Program-made: the position numbers and the translations under genes | The notes under the pieces: generated by a model | Database searches by the model: none | Told to the model about the DNA's origin: nothing | The model's input: the letters and a program-made list of their open reading frames with translations, nothing else | In this document: in pieces, positions 1 to 7,801 of the stretch | Numbering within the stretch: the stretch's first letter is position 1 | Layout of the letters: each line of letters begins with the position of its first letter | Origin: CAZSVE01 sp964610175 | Lineage (GTDB): Bacteria; Pseudomonadota; Gammaproteobacteria; HK1 | Direction of reading: 5' to 3' | DNA length: 38,071 nucleotides | Assembly (NCBI GenBank): GCA_964610175.1 | Contig: CAZSVE010000023.1 | Coordinates: forward strand, 1 to 38,071

Positions 1-20
1 TTGAAAAATTCCAAATGCAC

Positions 21-47
21 AAGATCTCTCCCTCCGGTCGAGATGAC
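21..47. repeat. Family B repeat, half copy
   Basis: The stretch aagatctctc followed by tcgagatgac closely matches the right arm of the hairpin repeat at 7635-7713 (aagatttctc and tcgaaatgac). The left arm is not in the 20 bases to its left, so this is either a half copy or its partner lies outside the window. Bases 48-247 hold no gene or other element that I can support. Confidence 0.5.
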
Positions 48-247
48 ATATCCATTAAGGTATCGGAAAAACAAAAATCACTAGAAGACTGCGGAAGCAG
101 TGCGCGAAAAAGAATTGGACCAAACCCCTGTTCGGGCGGCAAAGGAAGAGATCGATTCTGGAGAGAACAACTATAAAAACTGGATTCATCTTGCGCGGGC
201 AGTCGATAGTTGGAGAATTTTCCCGCGTATCTTCATAACGACTTAAT

Positions 248-400
248 ATGGTCTTATTGTATCAGGTCGTGCATTGGTTCATGGGTATTGGAAAAGACGC
301 GACTCCGTCACAGGCAGGTTTGGTATTGGTCCTTGTTGGCGCAGGTGCCGCCTGGTTCGGCCTATACGTAGGGTCCGGTAAAAAGCTCGAGGACGACTAA
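248..400 (+). CDS. Small 50-residue membrane protein, unknown
   Basis: An ATG-initiated frame of 50 codons ends at TAA. The peptide starts MVLLYQVVHWFMGIG and has one strongly hydrophobic stretch (residues about 24-43, AGLVLVLVGAGAAWFGLYVG) followed by the charged end GSGKKLEDD. This is the layout of a single-pass small membrane protein. No strong ribosome binding site is seen directly upstream. It sits 107 bases before the ilvC start on the same strand. I do not recognise a family. It could be a chance frame, but the clean hydrophobic core and charged tail argue for a real gene. Confidence 0.4.
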   Translation: MVLLYQVVHWFMGIGKDATPSQAGLVLVLVGAGAAWFGLYVGSGKKLEDD

Positions 401-507
401 TACCGAACCGATGCTACCCACGAATTCTCGTCAAGACCCAGAACGCTTTGGACCCAAAAATACCATTGTCATTACAAACACCTTTTTTCACAGGAACAAC
501 CGAACCA

Positions 508-1506
508 ATGAATATCTATTACGAAAAAGACGCCGATTCGTCTCTGATCGAGAATCGCACGGTGGCCATCATCGGCTACGGTTCCCAAGGGCACGCTCAT
601 GCCAATAATCTTTACGACTCCGGCGTCCCGGTCATCGTTGGCCTGCGGCCCGGATCGGCCTCGGAATCCAGGGCCAGGGAAGCCGGCCTGCCGGTAGCGT
701 CGCTGGTCACCGCCACCGAAAAGGCCGATCTGGTCATGATGCTGGCCCCGGATGAGCACCATGCGGCCATCTATCGAGAGATCATCGCCCCGAACCTCAA
801 GAAGGGCGCGGCCATGGCCTTCGCCCATGGGTTCAATATCCACTTCGGCCAGATCGATCCGCGCCCGGATCTCGATGTCATCATGATCGCCCCCAAGGGG
901 ATCGGTCATCAGGTGCGGGCCACCTATGTGGCCGGGGGCGGAGTGCCCTCCTTGATCGCGGTGCATCAGGACGCATCGAAACAGGCGCACGCCATCGCGC
1001 TCTCCTATGCCGCCGCCCTGGGCACCGGTCGCGCCGGCATCATCGAGACCACCTTTCGCGAGGAGACCGAGACCGATCTATTCGGGGAACAGGCCGTGCT
1101 TTGCGGTGGGGTGAGTGCTCTCGCCAGGGCCGGATTCGAGACGCTGGTGGAAGCCGGCTATGCCCCGGAGGTGGCCTACTTCGAATGCCTGCATGAACTG
1201 AAACTCATCGTGGACCTCTTGTACAAGGGCGGCATCGCCAGTATGCGCGAGGCCATCTCCAACACCGCGGAATACGGCGACATCACGCGCGGTCCCCGCA
1301 TCGTCGACGAGCGGGTGCGCGAAGAGATGAAGCGCATCCTGGCCGAGATCCAAAATGGCGCCTTCGCGCGGGAATTCATCCTGGAGAATCAGACCGGCAC
1401 ACCCGTGATGAAGGCCGTGCGGCGCCTGACGCGCGAGCACCCCATGGAACAGGTGGGGGAACGCCTGCGGGAGATGATGCCGTGGATTCGGGGGGATTCC
1501 TCTTGA
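508..1506 (+). CDS. ilvC: Ketol-acid reductoisomerase (class I)
   Basis: Converts acetolactate or acetohydroxybutyrate to the dihydroxy acids of valine, leucine and isoleucine synthesis, using NADPH and magnesium in the cytoplasm. The start is placed at the ATG of MNIYYEKDAD, where the family begins, with AGGA at 492-495; an in-frame ATG at 448 would add 20 unlike residues. The protein is 332 residues, the short class I length. Visible are the Rossmann motif GYGSQGHAHA (residues 23-32), the cofactor loop RPGSASE (47-53), whose Arg and Ser residues fit NADPH use, and the metal-binding segment TDLFGEQAVLCGG. The end (MMPWIRGDSS) is as expected. No ilvB or ilvN is present downstream. The identification is firm; only the start is open. 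Confidence 0.96.
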   Translation: MNIYYEKDADSSLIENRTVAIIGYGSQGHAHANNLYDSGVPVIVGLRPGSASESRAREAGLPVASLVTATEKADLVMMLAPDEHHAAIYREIIAPNLKKGAAMAFAHGFNIHFGQIDPRPDLDVIMIAPKGIGHQVRATYVAGGGVPSLIAVHQDASKQAHAIALSYAAALGTGRAGIIETTFREETETDLFGEQAVLCGGVSALARAGFETLVEAGYAPEVAYFECLHELKLIVDLLYKGGIASMREAISNTAEYGDITRGPRIVDERVREEMKRILAEIQNGAFAREFILENQTGTPVMKAVRRLTREHPMEQVGERLREMMPWIRGDSS

Positions 1507-1570
1507 AGGTGAAAAATCAGATGGAAAAATCCCGGAGAGCCTCGTGGAGGGCAAGGGTTCGGCGAAACCC

Positions 1571-1660
1571 TGGCGCGGCTTCGCCTCGAACTCACAAAGC
1601 ATGACCCAGCATCGGCCAAAGCAAAATTGGCAAAAACATTCGGTGAAGCGATATGAAATG
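1571..1660 (-). repeat. Family A repeat, diverged copy
   Basis: Reads in reverse orientation. It keeps the family tail (ggcttcgcctcgaac, then caaagcatgac) and, about 60 bases on, the family head (gtgaagcg, then gaaatga), with an eroded middle. It lies between ilvC and the macrodomain gene. The match is clear at both ends but weaker than in the other copies. Confidence 0.4.
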
Positions 1661-1693
1661 ATCCGGTTTCGATGAGCAATTGGGGGAAGACAA

Positions 1694-2200
1694 ATGATTA
1701 CCATCATGGTGCACGATATTACCAGGCTGGATGTGGAGGCCATTGTCAACGCCGCAAACACCACGTTGCTCGGCGGTGGCGGCGTCGATGGTGCCATACA
1801 TCGCGCCGCGGGCCCGGAACTCAAGGAGACCTGTCGGCGGATCGGGTGTTGCGCCACGGGAAATGCCGAAATCACGCCCGGTTTCCAGTTGCCCGCCAAG
1901 TGGGTGATCCATACCGTTGGCCCCGTGTGGACGGGTGGCAATGCCGGCGAGCCGGAGTTACTGGCAAATTGTTACCGAAACACCCTGGAAGTGGCGCTGC
2001 AACGGGGCATTGCGCGCATCGCCTTCCCGGCCATCAGCACCGGGGTGTACGGTTATCCGAAACCGGGTGCCGCCGGGATCGCCCTTGACATCCTCGGCGA
2101 ATATGAACATCGATTCCAGGAGATCATTATCTGCTGCTTTCGGAAAGAGGATGCCGCGATCTATCGTGAGGTAGCGGCGGCTGGCGGGAAAGCATCCTGA
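1694..2200 (+). CDS. Macrodomain protein, probable ADP-ribosyl/O-acetyl-ADP-ribose hydrolase
   Basis: A single macrodomain of 168 residues. The ligand-binding motifs of the MacroD/YmdB group are visible: IVNAANTTLLGGGGVDGAIH near residues 16-35 (the Asn and the Gly-rich loop contact ADP-ribose) and AFPAISTGVYGYP near 112-124. Proteins of this group remove ADP-ribose from proteins or deacetylate O-acetyl-ADP-ribose; which substrate applies here is not shown by the sequence. The ATG is preceded by GGGGGAAG at a good distance. The gene stands alone, with ilvC upstream on the same strand across a 187-base gap holding a degenerate repeat. The family call is firm, the exact reaction is not. Confidence 0.9.
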   Translation: MITIMVHDITRLDVEAIVNAANTTLLGGGGVDGAIHRAAGPELKETCRRIGCCATGNAEITPGFQLPAKWVIHTVGPVWTGGNAGEPELLANCYRNTLEVALQRGIARIAFPAISTGVYGYPKPGAAGIALDILGEYEHRFQEIIICCFRKEDAAIYREVAAAGGKAS

Positions 2201-2234
2201 GATACCAGCGAGATCCCTTTGCCATTGGTCGGTT

Positions 2235-2405
2235 CCCATTGATTCGGCGCTGCTCGGGAATACGGAATCCGAATGGCATTTCGCGGATGCGATTGAGTTC
2301 GACTTCTACCGCCAAACGAAAGCGCCGCCTCAGTCCGGGCCGACACGTTTCATAGTACTCGATGGCCGCGAGGAATTCGGCGCGAGTGCGCGGACTGAAG
2401 TGGAC
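2235..2405 (-). pseudogene. Remnant of a RelE/ParE-type toxin gene
   Basis: In one minus-strand frame the residues read VHFSPRTRAEFLAAIEYYE, then RPGL, a phenylalanine-rich step, and VEVELNRIREMPFGF. This spacing is typical of the RelE/ParE toxin fold (an IEYYE helix followed by an F..EVE..L.RI.E.P helix). The frame has an in-frame TGA just upstream and no usable start codon, and the C-terminal strands run into unrelated sequence. I read it as a decayed fragment. No antitoxin is recognisable next to it. Confidence 0.45.
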
Positions 2406-2426
2406 GGTGCTCGTCCGAGCAACCGA

Positions 2427-2543
2427 TCAGCCTCGGCGAAGACTTCGGATGCCGGGATCGGCGATCGCCTTGGCCGCCAATGTGGATTTTCCTATGCGGC
2501 CATTCTCCTATCCGGCGATCACGAAGAAATCGAATAAATCCTC
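2427..2543 (-). pseudogene. Possible remnant of a zeta-toxin-like P-loop protein
   Basis: A minus-strand frame reads FFVIAG, a stop codon, then ENGRIGKSTLAAKAIADPG and a second stop. The pattern resembles the VIAGPNGAGKSTLA P-loop of zeta-toxin kinases, with a stop inside the loop. It is short and only suggestive. With the ParE-like fragment just downstream it makes a small graveyard of toxin genes behind the gene at 2593. Confidence 0.25.
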
Positions 2544-2592
2544 AACCAAGGAGGGGAGCGCTCGAGGATTGCTCCCGATTCCGGGCGCGCCA

Positions 2593-3441
2593 TCAAGGCG
2601 AAAGATCCCTGGCGAGGCGAAAGCCGAGGTTGTTATTGGTGATGTCGGCATAAAACCAGAATCGAAAGGCTGACCGGAGATAGGCCGGGACATTGAACCA
2701 AGACCCGCCGCGAACGATGTGTAGACAATCCTCTCCATGGTTCATCCCCCAGGTGCTGCCGTCGGTGGGGGCGCCGTGGTAATTGGGATGCCAGCAATCG
2801 GCTGTCCATTCGAACACATTGCCATGCATGTCTTTGAGACCCCAGGGATTCGCCGGGAGAGAACCCACCGGTAACGTCTTTTCCCGATATACGCCGGTAT
2901 TCGCCCCGCAACCGGCATAATCGACGCTGCCATCATAATTGGCCTGATCGGTCCCGATGCAATGGCCCGTGGAAAAAGGGGTAGTGGTTCCGGCACGGGC
3001 CGCGTATTCCCATTCCGCCTCGCTGGGCAAACGGTATCTCTCGCTGGTTTGTCGGCACAGCCAGGCCGCGTAGGCCATGGCGTCCGTCCAACTGACGAAG
3101 ATCACCGGTCGCTTTCCACGTCCCCATCCCCGATCTTCCGGGAACTTGCGCCCGGTATCCATGGCGAAACGATCATAATCCTCGAAGGTCACCGTGGTGA
3201 TGCCAAGGGCGAAGCTCGGAACCTCCACTTGGTGGAGGGGACTCTCATCGGGATGGTGATTGGGTTCACCCCTCGGCGAACCCATGAGAAATTCTCCCGC
3301 CGGGACCACGATCATCGACGGTCCCTGGGCGCCATCTCGCAAGCGATCCTGGAAGATCTCTCCCGCGGACAATGCAGGAGACGGCGCTTCCGTCGGCATG
3401 GCGACTTCTTCTTTCTCTTCGGATGGTTTCGGATTCGGCAT
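2593..3441 (-). CDS. Formylglycine-generating-enzyme-fold (SUMF1/C-type-lectin-like) protein, possible diversified target
   Basis: A protein of 282 residues with one FGE-sulfatase domain: MIVVPAGEFLMGSP at the domain start, then RLPSEAEWEYAARAG, GLKDMHGNVFEWTADCW, and the closing RGGSW...GFRLAR. The two catalytic cysteines of true formylglycine-generating enzymes, expected a few residues after RGGS, are absent (Asn and Leu at those places), so sulfatase activation is unlikely. The same fold is used by variable proteins of diversity-generating retroelements, and the last 100 bases fit that role. The start is placed at the ATG at 3441 because AAGG lies about nine bases before it; an in-frame ATG at 3471 has no visible binding site. 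The first 30 residues are charged and look unstructured. No signal peptide is seen. The gene stands alone, convergent with the macrodomain gene. Confidence 0.82.
   Translation of the reverse strand: MPNPKPSEEKEEVAMPTEAPSPALSAGEIFQDRLRDGAQGPSMIVVPAGEFLMGSPRGEPNHHPDESPLHQVEVPSFALGITTVTFEDYDRFAMDTGRKFPEDRGWGRGKRPVIFVSWTDAMAYAAWLCRQTSERYRLPSEAEWEYAARAGTTTPFSTGHCIGTDQANYDGSVDYAGCGANTGVYREKTLPVGSLPANPWGLKDMHGNVFEWTADCWHPNYHGAPTDGSTWGMNHGEDCLHIVRGGSWFNVPAYLRSAFRFWFYADITNNNLGFRLARDLSP
2611..2712 (-). other. Candidate diversity-generating-retroelement variable region
   Basis: These are the final codons of the FGE-fold gene, from RGGSW to GFRLA. Between these anchors the residues that face the ligand site in known variable proteins are F, V, A, Y, L, F, F, F and Y. 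Their codons (TTC, GTC, GCC, TAT, CTC, TTT, TTC, TTT, TAT) all end in C or T. Each could arise from AAC or AAT by changes at adenines only, which is how retroelement mutagenesis works. The unmutated AAT AAC AAC remains near the end. No template repeat or reverse transcriptase lies in this window, and ordinary members of the fold also vary here. Confidence 0.35.
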
Positions 3442-3828
3442 TGTTTTTTTACCTTTACTTTGTTTCCACATCAGTGGATGCTACTTACCACAAAGCGCTT
3501 CGCGTGGCAAAGCCGCAACCTGGATTTTCCTGGAATTGGCGCATTTCACTACTTCATGGGCATGTTCGAATATTTTTTGTCCAGGGAAGCTTCATCGGTT
3601 CGAGGCGACGCTTCCCTGGGTGTATGATCGCCACGTGGCAGATGGCATTGCTGTCGCCGGGGCTGTCGAGATCGTTACGTTTGCCGGAACCGGGCCACAC
3701 TACCGAGACCGCGGAGAGAGGATGGCCGGGAACGGCAGCCCGCTATCCGACGAGGCTCTCGTTACGAAACTCCAGCGAAGCTTCGCCAGAGTCCTTTTTT
3801 ACCTGATCCCGGAACCAGGGCGCCCGAA
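3442..3828. other. Gap between divergent genes, repeat fragments only
   Basis: Lies between the FGE-fold gene (minus) and comM (plus). It contains a family A tail fragment near 3590-3620 and, at 3775-3786, the perfect 12-base palindrome gcgaagcttcgc, similar to the same tail, followed after 9 bases by a run of six T. No conserved reading frame is seen in it. It should hold the promoters of both flanking genes, but none stands out. Confidence 0.4.
3590..3620 (+). repeat. Family A repeat, tail fragment
   Basis: The stretch ttcatcggttcgaggcgacg followed by cttccctgg closely matches the tail of the family A copy in front of lipB (catcggtttgaggcgaagc, then tttcctgg at 19850-19866). The head of the element is missing. 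Confidence 0.4.
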
Positions 3829-5340
3829 TTGTCACTCGCTATCGTCTACAGCCGTGCCCAACTTGGGATCGAGGCACCACTGGTCACCGTGGAGGTCCAC
3901 ATGACGGGGGGGATGCCGTCATGGTCCATGGTCGGATTGCCGGAGACCGCCGTCAAGGAAAGCAAGGATCGGGTACGCAGCGCCATCATGAATACGCGCC
4001 ATGAGTTCCCCACCAGGCGCATTACCATCAACCTCGCTCCCGCCGATCTGCCCAAGGAAGGGGGACGCTTCGATCTTCCGATTGCCCTGGGCATCCTGGC
4101 GGCATCCGGGCAGATTCCGGTGCAATCCCTACACGGCCATGAATTCGTGGGAGAACTCGCCCTGACGGGGGCGCTGCGCCCGGTGCGTGGGACGTTGACG
4201 GCCTCCTTGAATGCCCGCGATGGAAAACGGGCCCTTATCGTTCCTCGGGAGAACGCCACCGAGGCCGGCCTCGTGGAGGATGCAAGGATAATTCCCGCGG
4301 GGACCCTGCTCGAGGTCTGCGCGCATCTTATCGGCACCAATCCCCTGCCCTGCCATGTCGGCGTCAGGGTCGCGCGCTCCCGGGATCGGGAAGAGGATAT
4401 TTCCGATGTGCGCGGTCAATATCAGGCAAAGCGCGCCCTGGAGATTGCCAGCGCCGGGGCCCATAACCTGTTGTTGATAGGCCCCCCGGGCACGGGAAAG
4501 ACCATGCTGGCTAGTCGTCTCTCCGGCATCTTGCCCTCCATGACCGAACAGGAGGCATTGGAGTCGGCCACCGTACAGTCGGTGGCGACATCCGGCTTTC
4601 CACTGGGGACCTGGGGGCAACGCCCGTTTCGCGCCCCGCACCACACGGCCTCCGGGGTGGCGCTGGTGGGGGGCGGTAGTCAGCCGCGGCCCGGAGAGAT
4701 CTCCCTGGCTCACAACGGCGTATTGTTCCTGGATGAATTCCCCGAGTTCGACCGCCGGGTGCTGGAGGTGCTGCGCGAACCCCTGGAGTCCGGACGCATC
4801 GTGATCTCGCGGGCCGCCCATCAGGCCGAATTCCCGGCCCGATTCCAATTGGTGGCGGCCATGAACCCATGTCCGTGCGGCTATTTGGGGGATGGGAGCG
4901 ATCGCTGTCATTGCAGCGCCGATCAGGTGCATCGCTACCGGACGCGAATTTCCGGCCCCCTACTCGATCGAATCGATATGCATGTAGAGGTCCCGCCCGT
5001 GGAGCGGGGGGCGTTGCGCGACAGGAATCCACAAGGCAGCGAGACTTCGATCAGGGTACGCGCCCGAGTCGAGCAGGCCCGGCAACGCCAATTGGCGAGG
5101 AGCGGGAAACCCAATGCCTGGCTCGGCACGCGGGAGGTGGAGGAATATTGCGTGCTCGATGACCATAACGCCCGTTTATTGGAAATGGCCACGGAGCGTC
5201 TGGGACTTTCGGCACGGGCCTGGCATCGGATATCCAAGGTGGCACGCACCATCGCCGACCTTGCCGGTGTCGACGACATCCAAACCGCCCACATTACCGA
5301 GGCCATCACCTACCGGGGGATGGATCGAGAGAAGCGATGA
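3829..5340 (+). CDS. comM: ComM/YifB-type Mg-chelatase-like AAA+ ATPase
   Basis: A 503-residue member of the ComM family, hexameric helicases that drive branch migration when incoming DNA is recombined during natural transformation. The N-terminal domain (LVTVEVHMTGGMPSWSMVGL, then ESKDRVRSAI and INLAPADLPKEGGRFDLPIA) is followed by the AAA+ module with Walker A GPPGTGKTMLA near residue 218, Walker B LFLDEFPEF, and the cysteine cluster MNPCPCGYLGDGSDRCHC. A C-terminal Mg-chelatase helical domain closes the protein. Full length for the family. The start is TTG, supported by the family N-terminus MSLAIVYSRA and by AGGG eight bases upstream. It stands alone. Presence implies, but does not prove, that the host can take up DNA. 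Confidence 0.95.
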   Translation: MSLAIVYSRAQLGIEAPLVTVEVHMTGGMPSWSMVGLPETAVKESKDRVRSAIMNTRHEFPTRRITINLAPADLPKEGGRFDLPIALGILAASGQIPVQSLHGHEFVGELALTGALRPVRGTLTASLNARDGKRALIVPRENATEAGLVEDARIIPAGTLLEVCAHLIGTNPLPCHVGVRVARSRDREEDISDVRGQYQAKRALEIASAGAHNLLLIGPPGTGKTMLASRLSGILPSMTEQEALESATVQSVATSGFPLGTWGQRPFRAPHHTASGVALVGGGSQPRPGEISLAHNGVLFLDEFPEFDRRVLEVLREPLESGRIVISRAAHQAEFPARFQLVAAMNPCPCGYLGDGSDRCHCSADQVHRYRTRISGPLLDRIDMHVEVPPVERGALRDRNPQGSETSIRVRARVEQARQRQLARSGKPNAWLGTREVEEYCVLDDHNARLLEMATERLGLSARAWHRISKVARTIADLAGVDDIQTAHITEAITYRGMDREKR

Positions 5341-5370
5341 CTAAAGAGCACTTGGAATGCAAGGCGTCAT

Positions 5371-5390
5371 GAAAATCATCGGTGATTTTC
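5371..5390. terminator. Short stem-loop after comM
   Basis: gaaaatca, loop tcgg, tgattttc: a perfect 8-bp stem 30 bases after the comM stop and 50 bases from the convergent OLD gene. It is AT-rich and lacks a long T run, so it is a weak terminator candidate at best, possibly serving both strands. Confidence 0.35.
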
Positions 5391-5439
5391 TACTATTATG
5401 AAGAACCGGGAACATTGGAGTTTGGGCGGTTTGTCCAGT

Positions 5440-7527
5440 CTATTCGCCACTTTTCTCACCGCGCCATTTCGTTACCAGCCGGTTTATTTCCGCAATTACC
5501 CTGGCAAAGTTATCGCCGGTCCCGGAAGGCAAATCACCCAATGATTTCCCGGCCAGATCCCCCATGATCCGCTTGGCCACGCGGCCCTTGTTGAACCGTT
5601 CGATGCCGAGCGTTTTCAAGGCAGCTTCCACGCGCTGCACAATGGAACGTTTACCCTGCGGCGGTACCGATAGCTCCTTTTCGCCCAATTCCTTCCTGTA
5701 CGCCGCCCGGACAAAGCCCAGGTAATACGCCTCCGCGAACATGTCTTCCAGGCAGCGGTTACCCTCGACCCCGAGCACAGGGCCGAGCATGAGGACATGA
5801 CTGTCTTCCAGAATCCACTGATGCACCAGTTGTTCATACGCTGATTCCCCCTCGTGGTCGGAATCCAGGAGCACCGCGACTTGAAGCTCCTGACCGCGCA
5901 GAATGGTTCCGACGTACGCAACCTTGCTGGCGCCACCGGCGGGGGTAATCACCAGTTCCTCGTCCAGCCCTTTTTCTTCGGCCTGACGCAGGAGCTCGGA
6001 GAGCGTGGTCAGGAACCAAAAGTCGGTGACGCCTTCCACCACGAGGTTGTATTGCCCCACGAAGAGCGACTGACTCCAGGAAAAACCCAGGGCAGCCTGT
6101 AGCGTGAAACGGGCATCTCGCCCGGCTGCTGCCCAGTCCTGGTGCACCTTGACGCCTTCCTTCGGCTTTTCCTCACAGATATGGATGTTGTCCAGCCGGG
6201 TGGAATCCACCATGAACGGCAGGTGCGTCGTATAGACCAACTGATTGTCCTTGGCATACGCCCGCATCCGCCTCAGCAGATCGCGCTGCGCCTGCGCGTG
6301 CAGATGGAGCCCCGGCTCATCCAGCAGGATAACGGCATTCCTGAATTCGCCGCCGGTCTCCGCCATGAACAGCATGTCGAAGGAGAAGAACCACTGAAAA
6401 CCTTTCGAGCGTTCCTCAAGCCGAACGAGAGCATCCGAGCCCGTGTCTTTTGTAAACATAATCAACTGTTGGCCGTCGGCGTCGAAGTCTATTTCGTACT
6501 CTTTTTGAGACCATCGGTGCGCTACCTTCTTTGTCAACGTTCGGCTCGCGGTCTTCATATTGAGCATGCGTTGTTTGCGATCTTGCGCGTTGCCCTTCTC
6601 GACCTCTTCGCCCAGATCGAGACCGGCCTGTTCCATGATAAGGCGAATCGTATAGTCCTCATCGGTTGGTTGCTGGTTGTGGAACCGCTGTTGAACCTGG
6701 TCCAGATGGGCCTCTCCCGTGAAGATGCGGTAGTTGTCCATATAGATGAATGTGGGCAACCACTCATGGAGCATGTTAATTGCTCGTCCCAGTGATAGTT
6801 TGATCTTTAGCTCCGATACCACGGCATCCAGCTTTTGATTCAACCATTTGATGCCCCACGGACGAATAAACGATCCGATGGCTTGCAAGTGTGCGGCGAT
6901 GGTTCCCTGATCAGCCTGAAGAGGTGGTTCTTGCGGATAACGGAGTTCGACAATTTTCGATTTGAAGGCATCGGCATACTCAATGGCATAGGTACTCCCG
7001 CCATTTTCCCGGATTTTCTGAGTGAACCGCGCCAGCACTTGCTTGTATTGGGCTTTCAAATCACTGGAGAAATCGGAAGGCGGCGCGCCTATCTTTTCTT
7101 CGATTACGCTGATAACCCATTCGATATCGTGACTGTTCGCTCACTCGGCATCATCACTGTCGATAGGTTGCGTTGGCAGAAAGGTATAGGTGAAGGTCCC
7201 TTTGTAATTTTTCCTGATCCGGACACCGGTAATCGACGCCACCGATTCATGGATCCCGGCCAATTCAGCCCGCTCTTCCTTATCGAAGTCAAACTCGGTC
7301 TCGATGACCACCTGCTCGGGCGAGCGTTCCTTGCGGCGGCCGCGCGGCCATTCCCGATCAAGATTATACGGATGGTCCTTGCGCGGATTGAATTTCCACA
7401 ACGCCTGGAGCAGCGAGGTCTTGCCGGACTCATTTTTGCCCACCAGCGTGATGATGTCGTCCATCTCGACCCAGCCCGAGTCGACGATGTTGCGGAAGTT
7501 GTAAACACGAAATTTCTTGAGCTTCAC
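5440..7527 (-). pseudogene. OLD-family ATPase/TOPRIM nuclease gene interrupted by an in-frame TGA
   Basis: Read through one TGA at 7141-7143, the gene codes for about 694 residues, normal for OLD (overcoming lysogenization defect) nucleases, which act in phage defence and DNA metabolism. The start is GTG at 7527 with GGAGG five bases upstream. The first part (128 residues) has the Walker A motif LVGKNESGKTSLLQALW. After the TGA the same frame continues without a break through a helical region, the signature and Walker B area (ILLDEPGLHLHAQAQRDLL), the H-loop YTTHLPFMVD, and a TOPRIM domain starting LVVEGVTDFWFLTTL with the DSDHEGE metal motif. There is no frameshift; one base change would restore the gene. 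As it stands the ATPase is split from the nuclease part, whose first possible start is TTG at 7059. A sequencing error or readthrough is possible. Confidence 0.8.
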
Positions 7528-7579
7528 GGGTGCCTCCGAAGATTGGTAACCCGGATTCCTGCGCCAAAACAGGGAAATC

Positions 7580-7765
7580 CAGTCCGTTACCTGAGAAATC
7601 TTTCGACGAAACGATCAAAAAAATCAGAAAAAATGTCATTTCGAGTGCAGCGAGAAATCTTGGGCGCTGAATCTATCTCGGTCTTGAAGATTTCTCCCTA
7701 CGGTCGAAATGACAGACGTAGTTGAAATAGAGGGATTTTTGGTTCCAGCTAGGCCGGGTTGGGGG
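7580..7765 (+). repeat. Family C dispersed repeat, first copy
   Basis: Two blocks match the region at 19493-19610: cagtccgttacctgagaaatc with acgatcaaaaaaat (7580-7625), and tttttggttccagctaggcc with gggttgg (7733-7765). The middle differs, because here it contains the family B hairpin at 7635-7713. It lies in the upstream region of the OLD gene. No frame in it is conserved. Confidence 0.45.
7635..7713. repeat. Family B hairpin repeat
   Basis: An inverted repeat. Left arm gtcatttcga (7635-7644) plus gagaaatctt (7652-7661); right arm aagatttctc (7687-7696) plus tcgaaatgac (7704-7713). The two 10-base blocks pair perfectly around a 7-base mismatch bubble, with a 25-base loop. A near-identical right arm lies at 21-47. 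Such intergenic inverted repeats are common in many bacterial genomes. Confidence 0.7.
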
Positions 7766-7801
7766 ATAAGTATACCTTCTCGCCTTCCTGGGTTGGTCTC
7801 T

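Noticed and set aside
1555..1570. gggtt...aaccc hairpin after ilvC as a terminator
   Set aside because: The stem is only five pairs and has no T run after it.
1078..1941. Long minus-strand open frame (287 codons) across the end of ilvC and into the macrodomain gene
   Set aside because: It lies antisense to two firmly identified genes and has no recognisable motif; such shadow frames are common in GC-rich DNA.
2593..3441. True formylglycine-generating enzyme that activates sulfatases
   Set aside because: The catalytic cysteine pair after RGGS is replaced by Asn and Leu, and no sulfatase gene is nearby.
7141..7143. TGA in the OLD gene as a selenocysteine codon
   Set aside because: OLD proteins have no selenocysteine at this place, which is in a variable linker, and no hairpin of the expected kind is evident just after the TGA.
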